Of a stretch of DNA of 64,000 nt, positions 16,440 through 25,178 are shown in pieces. The translations under genes and the position numbers were made by a program. Numbering within the stretch: position 1 is the first letter of the stretch; every line of letters begins with the position of its first letter. This DNA is from Pristimantibacillus sp052113225. GTDB taxonomy: Bacteria > Bacillota > Bacilli > Paenibacillales > Paenibacillaceae. Below the pieces are notes generated by a model that was given only the letters and a program-made list of their open reading frames with translations, was not told where the DNA came from and ran no database searches. The stretch covers positions 496,001 through 560,000 of the forward strand of contig NZ_JBFRCT010000002.1 in NCBI RefSeq assembly GCF_052113225.1, written 5' to 3'.

Positions 16440-17132
16440 TTATTCTTCTTTGAAAGTAAATCGCCTTGCTGCATACAAGAATGGTGTAGAGCAAACCGAG
16501 ACGATAAATTTGATGACGTAAGTGGAGAGAAAGACAGAAATCCATACGCTTCCTTGCAGTGTGCCTGCGAAAGCAATGGTGCAGAAGATTAAGGTATCTA
16601 CGAACTGGCTGACGACTGTGCTTCCATTATTCCGAATCCAGAGCTGGCCGGGGGCAGGAAAGACCCGTTTAAGAATCGAATAAATCCGCACATCTAGAAA
16701 CTGACTGACGAAATACGCACATAAGCTGCCTAGTGCAATTTGAGGCATTAGCCCAAATATCATATGAAGGGCATCATTGGTATCATGCGCCAGATCTGAG
16801 CTGTCCGGATGGAAGAGCAGCGCCATCTGCATAATAATAGTGGATGCAATTAGGGTGAAGAAGCCGAACCATACGGCTTTTTTAGCCGCACGCTCGCCAT
16901 ATTTCTCATTTAACAGGTCAGATGCGAGATAAATGGTACCGTACATCGTGTTGCCAAGCGTAATGATAATGCCAAAAGGCATTTCTACGGTTTTGACGAC
17001 CTGAATATTAGCCAGAACGGTAGCCATGCCAATCCAGGCGTATATGCCAACTCGTCCGAATAAACGGTATGAAACAAGGAATAACGAAAAATGTATAAGC
17101 ATAAATAGTACGCCAAACAACAAATTAAACAT
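16440..17132 (-). CDS. Queuosine precursor transporter (YhhQ/DUF165 family)
   Basis: A 230-residue integral membrane protein with about six hydrophobic segments, of the vitamin-uptake-like DUF165 family. Members import queuosine precursors such as preQ0 or preQ1. Typical stretches are TLGNTMYGTIYLASDLLNEKYG (about residues 58-79) and GSTVVSQFVDTLIFCTIAF. The minus-strand ATG at 17132 has CCTTAGGAGGCAATT upstream. The transcript has an 80-90 nt leader behind a good promoter, leaving room for a regulatory RNA; I could not match it to a known preQ1 riboswitch. Confidence 0.9.
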   Translation of the reverse strand: MFNLLFGVLFMLIHFSLFLVSYRLFGRVGIYAWIGMATVLANIQVVKTVEMPFGIIITLGNTMYGTIYLASDLLNEKYGERAAKKAVWFGFFTLIASTIIMQMALLFHPDSSDLAHDTNDALHMIFGLMPQIALGSLCAYFVSQFLDVRIYSILKRVFPAPGQLWIRNNGSTVVSQFVDTLIFCTIAFAGTLQGSVWISVFLSTYVIKFIVSVCSTPFLYAARRFTFKEE

Positions 17133-17225
17133 AATTGCCTCCTAAGGTAATCATAAGGGATTATATGAAGCGCGAAACTTGCAGCCCGGTAACGCAAGGT
17201 GTATGATGGATTTTCTGCCTTTGAC

Positions 17226-17254
17226 ATTATAATCGTTCACTATCAGGGGATCAA
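17226..17254 (-). promoter_or_regulatory. SigA promoter of the queuosine transporter gene
   Basis: On the minus strand TTGATC (17249-17254) and TATAAT (17226-17231) are separated by 17 bases. It gives a leader of about 85 nt before the ATG at 17132. Confidence 0.72.
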
Positions 17255-17358
17255 TACAATTTGTCGTCTTTTCTTTGACAGGCAGATTTTGCTACAATGA
17301 GAAAACGATCTTTTTACAAGAATAAGAAAGTAAAGTTGCTTGAAGGAGAGGATAAGTT

Positions 17359-19686
17359 ATGCAAGGCGAGCAGCGTATGGAGGAACAAAAACGAGTTGAT
17401 CGTGTGATGAGATTGATTCGAGAGCAGTTAGGGAAGCTGCTGCAAACTTCAAGCGGTATGAGGGAAGATATCGTTGATATTCGGAAAAACTTTTGGGATG
17501 ATGTCACCATAAACTTTGAGGATTCGGCTGAAGCAGCGGAATCTGCAGCAAGCTTGAAGCAGCAGGCCGAAGTGCTTGCTGAACGTGAGCATAGCCATAG
17601 ACATGCCGAGCAGCAGGTCAAGCTGCTCCGGAAGCTGGAGCAAACTCCTTATTTCGGGCGTGTAGACTTTATAGAAGAATCTACTGCGGAGAACGAACAG
17701 ATTTACCTTGGGATTGGATCTATGCTGGATGAGAGTGGTTCGAATTATCTTATTTATGATTGGCGTGCGCCAGTATCCAGCTTGTACTATGATTACTCTC
17801 CAGGTCCAGCTGAGTACGTTACACCAACGGGGAATATTAAAGGCGATATGACGCTGAAGCGGCAGTACGTGATTCGCCGAGGGAATATTGTAAGCATGTT
17901 CGATACCGGTGTTACGATTGGCGACGAGTTGCTGCAAGAGGTGCTTGGCAAGCAATCGGATGCGCATATGAAAAGTATAGTAGGGACGATTCAGCGTGAA
18001 CAGAACCAAATTATTCGAAATGAACGTGCTCGGTTGCTTATCGTGCAGGGAGCTGCCGGAAGCGGCAAGACGTCAGCAGCTTTACAGCGTGTAGCATATC
18101 TGCTCTACCGTTACCGTGGAACGCTGCAGCCGGATCAAATCGTGTTATTCTCGCCAAACTCGATGTTCAATAGTTATGTTGCGACTGTTCTTCCGGAGCT
18201 TGGCGAACAAAACATGCAGCAAACGACCTATCAGCAATATCTGGAGCATAGAATTGGGCAATCGTTTGCGCTCGAGGATCCGTTTGCTCAGATGGAATAT
18301 ACACTTGGAGCCATGAGTGATCCTTCCTACGAAACGCGAATTTCGTCGATTCGACATAAATCGGGAGCGGCCTTCATGAAGGTGATCGAACGTTATGTCG
18401 AATCCCTTGGGGAGTCAGGACTGCTGTTTAAAGCGATTAAATTCCGTGGCCGCAAGCTGGTATCTGCTGAGGCGATCGGACAGCATTTTTACAGCCTGAA
18501 TAAATCGTATACGGTTCCGAATAGGATGAAGATGGTAGCGGATTGGCTGCTAAAGGAGCTAACGAGATTAAGTAAGATAGAGAGGAAGAAGCAGTGGGTA
18601 GAAGATGAGATGGAGCTGCTTGATAAAGAAGCTTACATCCATGTCTACAATGAACTGCGCCGCAAAGAAGGCAGCTCGTCGGAATCCTTTGATGAGTTTG
18701 ACCGCGAGAAAGATATGCTTGCTTCAATAATCGTACAGGAGCGGTTCAAACGACTGCGGAGCCGGGTGAAAAAGCTTCGATTTGTTGATACGCAGACGCT
18801 ATACCGCCGATTATATGAGAATGAACAGGCACCATGGCTGGAGGAAGACCGCTTTGCTGAATGGGAAGATATTCGCAAGCTTACGGTAGAGAAGCTTTAC
18901 CGTGGCGAGCTTACTTATGAAGATGCAACACCGTACTTATATATGAAGGATTTAATTGAAGGTTTTCAGATGAATACGTCGGTTCGGCATTTGTTCATTG
19001 ATGAGGCACAGGATTATTCGCCGTTCCAATTCCATTATTTAAAACGGGTATTCCCGATGGCTAAGATGACGGCGCTTGGTGATCTGAATCAGTCGATATT
19101 TGCACATGCTGCATTAGGCAATGGTTTTGATCCACTTGGGGATCTTTATAATAAGGAAGAGACGGAGACAATTGTACTGACTCGAAGCTATCGTTCGACA
19201 AAGCAAATTGTCGAATTTACGAGCCGTATGATTGAAGGCGGGAGTCGAATTGTGCCGTTTAATCGCATTGGTGACGAACCAACGATAACAGCAGCGGCTA
19301 GTGTTGGGGAACTGCAAGCTATGGTTGCTGAGAGAATTCGAGCTCTTCAGGGCGAAGGTGCGCAATCGATTGCGGTCATTTGCAAAACAGCAGCCGAAAG
19401 CTTGGCAGCTTTCGAAGCGTTAGCAGGTGTATGTCCAGGAATCCGGTACATTGAGAAAGAAACGGTGACCTTTGAGAACGGAACCGTCGTGATTCCTTCT
19501 TACTTGGCTAAAGGCGTAGAGTTTGATGCGGTCATTTTGTATAACGCGTCTAAAAGCGTTTATGGCAAAGATAGTGAGCGTAAGTTGTTCTATACAGCTT
19601 GTACTCGTGCCATGCATGAGTTGCATCTCTTTTACACTTCTGAGCCAACACCATTTCTTTCTCATGCTTTTTCATCCCGAAAATAG
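17359..19686 (+). CDS. helD: HelD-like RNA polymerase recycling motor (UvrD superfamily)
   Basis: A 775-residue superfamily-1 helicase-like protein of the HelD/YvgS type. HelD binds stalled RNA polymerase and drives removal of nucleic acids. The N-terminal coiled-coil arm (about residues 1-100) is followed by the typical YLIYDWRAPVSSLYYD segment. Walker A is VQGAAGSGKTSAALQR near residue 233, Walker B is FIDEAQDYSPFQF near residue 549, and helicase motifs include LTRSYRSTKQI and the C-terminal FYTACTRAMHELHLF. GAAGGAGAGG precedes the ATG. It is convergent with a PAS-HTH gene. Confidence 0.9.
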   Translation: MQGEQRMEEQKRVDRVMRLIREQLGKLLQTSSGMREDIVDIRKNFWDDVTINFEDSAEAAESAASLKQQAEVLAEREHSHRHAEQQVKLLRKLEQTPYFGRVDFIEESTAENEQIYLGIGSMLDESGSNYLIYDWRAPVSSLYYDYSPGPAEYVTPTGNIKGDMTLKRQYVIRRGNIVSMFDTGVTIGDELLQEVLGKQSDAHMKSIVGTIQREQNQIIRNERARLLIVQGAAGSGKTSAALQRVAYLLYRYRGTLQPDQIVLFSPNSMFNSYVATVLPELGEQNMQQTTYQQYLEHRIGQSFALEDPFAQMEYTLGAMSDPSYETRISSIRHKSGAAFMKVIERYVESLGESGLLFKAIKFRGRKLVSAEAIGQHFYSLNKSYTVPNRMKMVADWLLKELTRLSKIERKKQWVEDEMELLDKEAYIHVYNELRRKEGSSSESFDEFDREKDMLASIIVQERFKRLRSRVKKLRFVDTQTLYRRLYENEQAPWLEEDRFAEWEDIRKLTVEKLYRGELTYEDATPYLYMKDLIEGFQMNTSVRHLFIDEAQDYSPFQFHYLKRVFPMAKMTALGDLNQSIFAHAALGNGFDPLGDLYNKEETETIVLTRSYRSTKQIVEFTSRMIEGGSRIVPFNRIGDEPTITAAASVGELQAMVAERIRALQGEGAQSIAVICKTAAESLAAFEALAGVCPGIRYIEKETVTFENGTVVIPSYLAKGVEFDAVILYNASKSVYGKDSERKLFYTACTRAMHELHLFYTSEPTPFLSHAFSSRK

Positions 19687-19695
19687 TTCAGTTGT

Positions 19696-20268
19696 TTACC
19701 GGCTGTTGCGTACTTCTGGCCAAATATCGCTGACAGCAACTTGCAGTTCAGCAGCAATAAGCTCAGCCGTTAATCGGTTGGGCTTTTGTATGTGGCCATT
19801 ACGAAGCTTGGATATGGTCTGAAGCGAGATATTGGTGGAGGCTGCAAGCTGATTGGTGCTAATATCTCGTTTGGCCATCCACATTTTCAATCTTTTGGCG
19901 GAATCGAATACTTGGATGATTGCATTCTCATGCGAGTTGTACTCACTTCTATCCTCGAACATAATCAAAGCGTAGCTCGCATCATCCTCATCGGTTACCG
20001 TCAGCGCCCTAAATTCGACATGTACAGCAATATCCTGTAGATTGGCAGTTGTGAGGCATGTCTCTAGTGTGAAATGCAGGCTGCTGTCGCATGGCAAATG
20101 GCTGTTGATTACCAGATCAAGTGATGCAGATTGTAGTTGATTATGTCTATATCCTGAAAGCCGGCAAAAGGCTTCATTCGTTTCGTGAATGGTTATTGCT
20201 TCTCTCGTCACTCTGACAAGCAGCATGGGCTGATCCAGTATCTGAAAGATGTGATAAAACGGTGGCAA
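19696..20268 (-). CDS. PAS domain / XRE-type helix-turn-helix regulator
   Basis: A 190-residue predicted DNA-binding sensor. The N-terminal PAS-like region (about residues 1-110, with HETNEAFCRLSGYRHNQLQ) precedes a C-terminal Cro/CI helix-turn-helix (RDISTNQLAASTNISLQTIS, then KLRNGHIQKPN). The start is placed at the TTG at 20268 because AAAGGGAGG lies 9 bases upstream of it; the longer frame from 20310 would contain that site. No ligand or target is evident. It is convergent with helD, with 9 bases between the stops. Confidence 0.75.
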   Translation of the reverse strand: MPPFYHIFQILDQPMLLVRVTREAITIHETNEAFCRLSGYRHNQLQSASLDLVINSHLPCDSSLHFTLETCLTTANLQDIAVHVEFRALTVTDEDDASYALIMFEDRSEYNSHENAIIQVFDSAKRLKMWMAKRDISTNQLAASTNISLQTISKLRNGHIQKPNRLTAELIAAELQVAVSDIWPEVRNSR

Positions 20269-20557
20269 TAATCTGTTCCTCCCTTTAATACCAAGTGCGC
20301 CAATGTACAAAATCGAGTATAAGCCGTTGGCGGATTCTATTCAATAGCTTAACTATATTTAACAAAATCGTCACGTATAAATCTATTTTGGTTTAATAAA
20401 TTAAACTTGCTGGCAGTAAACGGTTCTATCGTTCGGATGATGCCATATCAATGATGAAATGCTAGATTGATCAGCTATCAGCGAGCTTTATTAGAATCCT
20501 AGTTCTCAGTTAAGATAAGACAACGCAGGTTGTAGCTACTAGGGGGAAACATACATC

Positions 20558-20800
20558 ATGAAAACATGCGATATAGAGAATTGTTCCAAACCAGTCAAAG
20601 CAAGAGATTTATGCGCTATGCACCATCAACGTCTTATGAGACATGGTGATCCACTTACCGTATTGCCTCGCAGGACAAAGAAATTGCTTTCGTGCAGCTG
20701 GGTGAATTGTTCAACTCAAGCTGTATCGAAAGGGTATTGTGTTAAGCATTATTACATAAACCGCGTTATGTTAAAAAGTGGTCAGATTAATGTGAGGTAA
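20558..20800 (+). CDS. Small duplicated zinc-binding-like protein
   Basis: An 80-residue basic protein made of two similar halves, each with a Cys-x4-Cys ... Cys-x2/3-His pattern (CDIENCSKPVKARDLCAMHH and CSWVNCSTQAVSKGYCVKHY). Such modules occur in short phage-type zinc-finger proteins and at the N-terminus of some HNH nucleases, but no nuclease domain is present. The ATG follows AGGGGGAAACATACATC. It stands alone between divergent and downstream promoters. Function unknown; nucleic-acid binding is an inference. Confidence 0.7.
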   Translation: MKTCDIENCSKPVKARDLCAMHHQRLMRHGDPLTVLPRRTKKLLSCSWVNCSTQAVSKGYCVKHYYINRVMLKSGQINVR

Positions 20801-20935
20801 CTTAACATCATTTTCTGAAAATGGGGTGTGAATTTTCATAAAAACATGTATAATAAGGGTATCTCCCTAATTTCTAGAGATTGAGCCCTGATTTCGTTGC
20901 GGCACCATTCTACCTAATGGAGGCGATTGTCGGAA

Positions 20936-22843
20936 ATGATTCAAACGGCACCGTATGGCCTTCAAATGAGCGATTTATATTTGTTCAACAAGGGCTGCTC
21001 TTACCACAGTTACCGGTTCATGGGTGCACAAGTGATGGATGTTGAAGGTGAAATTGGCGTCAGGTTTGCCGTTTGGGCCCCGAACGCCAGGGAGGTTCGT
21101 CTTGTAGGCGATTTTAACGACTGGAATGGTTCCGAATCGCTAATGGAGCGCGTTGGGACGACTGGGATATGGGTTATTTTCATTCCAGAACTAGGCGAAG
21201 GCGTTGTTTACAAGTACGAGATTATTACCTTAACAGGCGAGCATTTGCTCAAAGCAGATCCTTACGCATTTCTTGCCGAAAGGCGTCCTCAAACCGCTTC
21301 CGTTGTTGCTAATCTGGGCGGATTCCCATGGCGGGATAAGAAATGGGTGGATACAAAGCATCAACGACCCTCATACACCAATCCACTGTTAGTTTACGAA
21401 GTGCATGCCGGCTCTTGGAAGCTGAAAGGCAAAGAAGATTTTCTTACCTACGATGAAATGGCGGAGCAATTGGTTCCTTACGCCGCCGAGATGGGGTACA
21501 CCCATATCGAGCTGATGCCGATTAACGAGCATCCCTTCGATCAATCCTGGGGTTATCAGATTACAGGCTATTATGCGCCATCCAGCCGTTACGGCAGGCC
21601 AAAGCAGCTGATGCATTTTATCGATTGCTGCCACGCACAAGGAATTGGTGTTATCCTGGACTGGGTGCCCGGACATTTTTGCAAAGATGCTCATGGGCTC
21701 AGGCGTTTTGACGGAACCCCGATATACGAAGGGGCAGACGAAAAACTTGCCGATAAACCGTTATGGGGCACATTAGCTTTTGATTTCAAACGGAATGAAG
21801 TGGTCAGCTTTCTGATCTCGAACGCCATCTACTGGATGGAGATGTTCCATTTCGACGGCCTTCGAATCGATGCTGTTGCCAGCATGATTAACCTCCACAT
21901 GGATAAACCGCCCGAGCTGTTCACCTGGAACGAGTTTGGCGGTATTGACAATCTAGACGCTCTCCGCTTTATGAAACGGCTAAACGAAACCATATTTCAC
22001 TACTACCCAGAAGCACTAATGATTGCAGAAGATTCTTCCGCTTGGCCTGCAGTTACCTCACCTACCTACTTAGGCGGGCTTGGCTTCAATTTTAAATGGA
22101 ATATGGGCTGGATGAATGATTTTTTACGCTATATGTCGACCGATCCAGCTGACCGCTCACACCACCACCACTTACTTACTTTCTCACTTCTATATGCTTT
22201 CTCAGAAAATTACGTTTTACCGCTGTCACATGATGAAGTCGTACACGGCAAACGATCCCTTCTTAACAAAATGCCCGGCACCTATGAAGAGAAATTCGCT
22301 CAATTACGCTTGTTGTATGGATATTGGATCGCACATCCCGGCAAGAAGCTGCTCTTCATGGGCGGCGAATGGGGACAGTTCGATGAATGGAAGGATCGTG
22401 ATCCTCTTGATTGGATGCTGCTAGATTACGAGCTTCATGCCAAGATGCAAGATTACGTCCGAGTTCTGAATCATGTCTACACCAAAGAACAATCGCTGTG
22501 GGAACGTGATCAGGACGCAACCGCTTTCCAATGGATTGATGTGAATAATGCTGAACAATCGATCATATCTTTCATTCGTTATGGCAGGCAAGGCTTTTCC
22601 GTGACTGTTGCCAACTTCTCCAGAAATGATTATTCCAATTATCGATTAGGCGTGCCGCAGCCAGGCTGTTATCGCATGATCCTAAACAGCAATGAGGAAC
22701 AGTTTGGAGGTTCGGATTCACGGTCTACACAGCAGTATGACAGCGAGAAAGAGGGCTGGCACGGCTATAACCAAAGCATTTCCATCTATCTCCCCCCTCT
22801 ATCCTTCCAATTATTCAGCTTTGTGAGTGGGGACACACATTAA
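20936..22843 (+). CDS. glgB: 1,4-alpha-glucan branching enzyme
   Basis: A 635-residue GH13 enzyme that creates alpha-1,6 branches in glycogen. An N-terminal CBM48-type domain (GVRFAVWAPNAREVRLVGDFNDW) precedes the catalytic barrel, with the nucleophile in GLRIDAVASM, the acid/base in MIAEDSS and the third acidic residue in LSHDEVVHGK. It opens the glg operon. The ATG at 20936 was chosen; a TTG at 20927 is only 3 bases from the GGAGG and would be badly spaced, though the ATG spacing (12) is long. glgC starts 15 bases downstream. Confidence 0.95.
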   Translation: MIQTAPYGLQMSDLYLFNKGCSYHSYRFMGAQVMDVEGEIGVRFAVWAPNAREVRLVGDFNDWNGSESLMERVGTTGIWVIFIPELGEGVVYKYEIITLTGEHLLKADPYAFLAERRPQTASVVANLGGFPWRDKKWVDTKHQRPSYTNPLLVYEVHAGSWKLKGKEDFLTYDEMAEQLVPYAAEMGYTHIELMPINEHPFDQSWGYQITGYYAPSSRYGRPKQLMHFIDCCHAQGIGVILDWVPGHFCKDAHGLRRFDGTPIYEGADEKLADKPLWGTLAFDFKRNEVVSFLISNAIYWMEMFHFDGLRIDAVASMINLHMDKPPELFTWNEFGGIDNLDALRFMKRLNETIFHYYPEALMIAEDSSAWPAVTSPTYLGGLGFNFKWNMGWMNDFLRYMSTDPADRSHHHHLLTFSLLYAFSENYVLPLSHDEVVHGKRSLLNKMPGTYEEKFAQLRLLYGYWIAHPGKKLLFMGGEWGQFDEWKDRDPLDWMLLDYELHAKMQDYVRVLNHVYTKEQSLWERDQDATAFQWIDVNNAEQSIISFIRYGRQGFSVTVANFSRNDYSNYRLGVPQPGCYRMILNSNEEQFGGSDSRSTQQYDSEKEGWHGYNQSISIYLPPLSFQLFSFVSGDTH

Positions 22844-22858
22844 GAAGGGGTTGGTGTC

Positions 22859-24028
22859 ATGGGTCGAAAAAAGGAAATGGTTGCAATGCTTTTGGCAGGA
22901 GGAGAAGGTAAGCGATTGGGTGTTCTCACGAAGGATTTGGCGAAGCCTGCGGTGTATTTTGGAGGGAAATATCGCATTATTGACTTTACGCTAAGTAACT
23001 GCGCCCATTCCGGAATTGATACGGTTGGTGTATTAACACAATACCAGCCTCTTGAACTGAATCGGTATTTGGGCATTGGAAGCCCGTGGGGGCTCGACCG
23101 CAAGGATGGCGGCATGGCCATTCTGCCTCCGTATGTGAAGCAAAAGGGCGGCGTATGGTATAAAGGCACGGCGAATGCGATTTATCAAAATATGGCGTTT
23201 ATCGAGCGCTATGATCCAAACTATGTTCTGGTCATCTCGGGTGACCATATTTATAAAATGGACTACGATCTCATGCTGCAGCATCATAAGAAAAGTGGTG
23301 CAGATATTACGATTGCCGGCATTGAAGTCCCTTGGAAAGAAGCGAGCCGATTTGGCGTTATGCACGTCGATGACGAGGATCGTATTACGGCATTTGAAGA
23401 AAAGCCAAAAACACCAACCAGCAATATTGCCTCCATGGGCGTTTACATTTTCACATGGTCTGTTCTGCAAAAATATTTGATCAATGACGAATTAAGCCGC
23501 AATTCCAGTCATGACTTTGGTAAAGACATCATTCCGGCGATGATGAGAGATGGGCTTCATCTAAGCACATATTCCTTCCGGGGCTATTGGAAAGATGTCG
23601 GTACCATTGATAGCTTATGGGAAGCCAATATGGATTTGCTGGACGATAAGACATCGCTTGATCTAGCGGATAAAGAATGGCGTATTTACTCGGTAAGTCC
23701 AAATCGTCCTGCGCAATATATTGCTTCGGGGGCAAGTGTAACCTCTTCTCTGGTGACGGAGGGCTGCATTGTAGAAGGGGATGTCGAGCGTTCTGTGTTG
23801 TTTTATGGCGTAAATACCGGTAAGAACAGTATTGTCAGTGAGTCGGTCATTATGCCGAATGTACGTATTGGAAAAGGCGCCCGCATTTACCGCGCGATTA
23901 TTGGTGAAGGTGCAGTAATTGAGGATGGCGTTTCAATCGGCAGTCCGGATGATAATGCAATAACCGTCGTTGCTGTAGGAGAATTTGTAGCTAACGAACC
24001 TGTACTTCTGGAGGTGGAGCCGTCATGA
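22859..24028 (+). CDS. glgC: Glucose-1-phosphate adenylyltransferase
   Basis: A 389-residue enzyme that makes ADP-glucose from ATP and glucose-1-phosphate, the committed step of glycogen synthesis. The nucleotidyltransferase loop MLLAGGEGKRLGVLTKDLAK is at the N-terminus. SGDHIYKMDY (catalytic Asp) and GYWKDVGTIDSLWEANM follow. The C-terminal left-handed beta-helix repeats are visible as hexapeptides. Its ATG follows AGAAGGGGTTGGTGTC. It overlaps glgD by 4 bases (ATGA), giving a coupled GlgC/GlgD pair. Confidence 0.96.
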   Translation: MGRKKEMVAMLLAGGEGKRLGVLTKDLAKPAVYFGGKYRIIDFTLSNCAHSGIDTVGVLTQYQPLELNRYLGIGSPWGLDRKDGGMAILPPYVKQKGGVWYKGTANAIYQNMAFIERYDPNYVLVISGDHIYKMDYDLMLQHHKKSGADITIAGIEVPWKEASRFGVMHVDDEDRITAFEEKPKTPTSNIASMGVYIFTWSVLQKYLINDELSRNSSHDFGKDIIPAMMRDGLHLSTYSFRGYWKDVGTIDSLWEANMDLLDDKTSLDLADKEWRIYSVSPNRPAQYIASGASVTSSLVTEGCIVEGDVERSVLFYGVNTGKNSIVSESVIMPNVRIGKGARIYRAIIGEGAVIEDGVSIGSPDDNAITVVAVGEFVANEPVLLEVEPS

Positions 24029-25137
24029 AACATCAGGTAATGGGCGTTATTAATCTTATTCATGAAACAGATGATATGGAGCGGCTGACTCAAAACCGCT
24101 GCCTTGCGACCGTGCCTTTTGGTGCGCGATACCGGCTTATTGATTTCATTTTATCGAGTATGGTGAACTCGGGAATCAATAAAGTAGCCATATTTGCACA
24201 TACGAAATATCGTTCCCTTATGGATCATGTAGGTTCAGGCGACCATTGGGACTTAAATAATCGTCAAAGCGGGTTGTTCCTGCTGCCGCCGGCAACCGAT
24301 GATATTCAAGAAGTGAGCCGCGGTGACTTATATCATTTCTACCAGCACCGTGATTATTTTAATCGATCGACAGCGGAGTATGTTGTTATTGCCCGCAGCC
24401 ACATGGTATGCAACATTGACTTCGAGCCTATTATTGAAGCCCATAAAGCACGTGAGGCTGATATAACGGTTGTATGTAGAGAAGATGCCGATCTCATGGG
24501 CGGCAAAGCGCGCAAGGTGAAGATGAATGCCGATGGTCGGATTACAGCTATGCAGGATCACTATGGAAGGATGCACAGCAGTGTATCTTCCATGGAGATG
24601 TTCATTATGCGTAAAGACCTGCTCATGGAGCTTGTTGAAACCTCACTAGCACAAGGGCAGGACCATTTGGTCCGTCATGCGATTTTCTCAAGAATTGATA
24701 AGCTGCGGGTATATGGTTATATGTACGAAGGTTATTTGGCTGTTGTGAATACATTATCGAGCTTCTATCAAAGCAATATGAGCCTTCTTAGCCAAGACGT
24801 ATGGCGTGAATTGTTCTTCCAGCCGGGTACTATTTTTACGAAGGGCAAGGATGAGCCACCTGCTCGTTACCTGGGAACCGCCAAAGTAACCGATTCTCTG
24901 ATTGCAAATGGCTGCCGTATTGAAGGGACCGTAGAGAACAGCATTTTGTTCCGTGGTGTTCATGTCCGCAAAGGAGCTGTTGTCCGCAACAGCATCATTA
25001 TGCAAAATGGCGATATCGGCGAGAATAGTCTCGTTCAGCATTGTATTCTCGACAAAGATGTTCGCGTTCAATATGACCGTGATATTCGAGGTTCTTCTGA
25101 AAATCCGTTTCTTGCAGGTAAACGTAAAATTATATAA
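24025..25137 (+). CDS. glgD: GlgD, non-catalytic ADP-glucose pyrophosphorylase subunit
   Basis: A 370-residue paralogue of GlgC. In Bacillaceae GlgD stimulates GlgC in a mixed complex. The N-terminal glycine-rich loop of GlgC is replaced by MGVINLIHETDDMERLTQNR, and the GDH motif is ARSHMVCNID, both consistent with loss of catalysis. A beta-helix-like C-terminus remains. It starts within the glgC stop codon. Confidence 0.94.
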   Translation: MKHQVMGVINLIHETDDMERLTQNRCLATVPFGARYRLIDFILSSMVNSGINKVAIFAHTKYRSLMDHVGSGDHWDLNNRQSGLFLLPPATDDIQEVSRGDLYHFYQHRDYFNRSTAEYVVIARSHMVCNIDFEPIIEAHKAREADITVVCREDADLMGGKARKVKMNADGRITAMQDHYGRMHSSVSSMEMFIMRKDLLMELVETSLAQGQDHLVRHAIFSRIDKLRVYGYMYEGYLAVVNTLSSFYQSNMSLLSQDVWRELFFQPGTIFTKGKDEPPARYLGTAKVTDSLIANGCRIEGTVENSILFRGVHVRKGAVVRNSIIMQNGDIGENSLVQHCILDKDVRVQYDRDIRGSSENPFLAGKRKII

Positions 25138-25178
25138 AAAAGTATCATACCAATGGATAGGGTGCGAGGTGATCAGAT

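Noticed and set aside
17275..17298. TTGACA ... TACAAT as a helD promoter
   Set aside because: The spacer is only 12 bases, too short for a SigA promoter; no better alternative was found close by.
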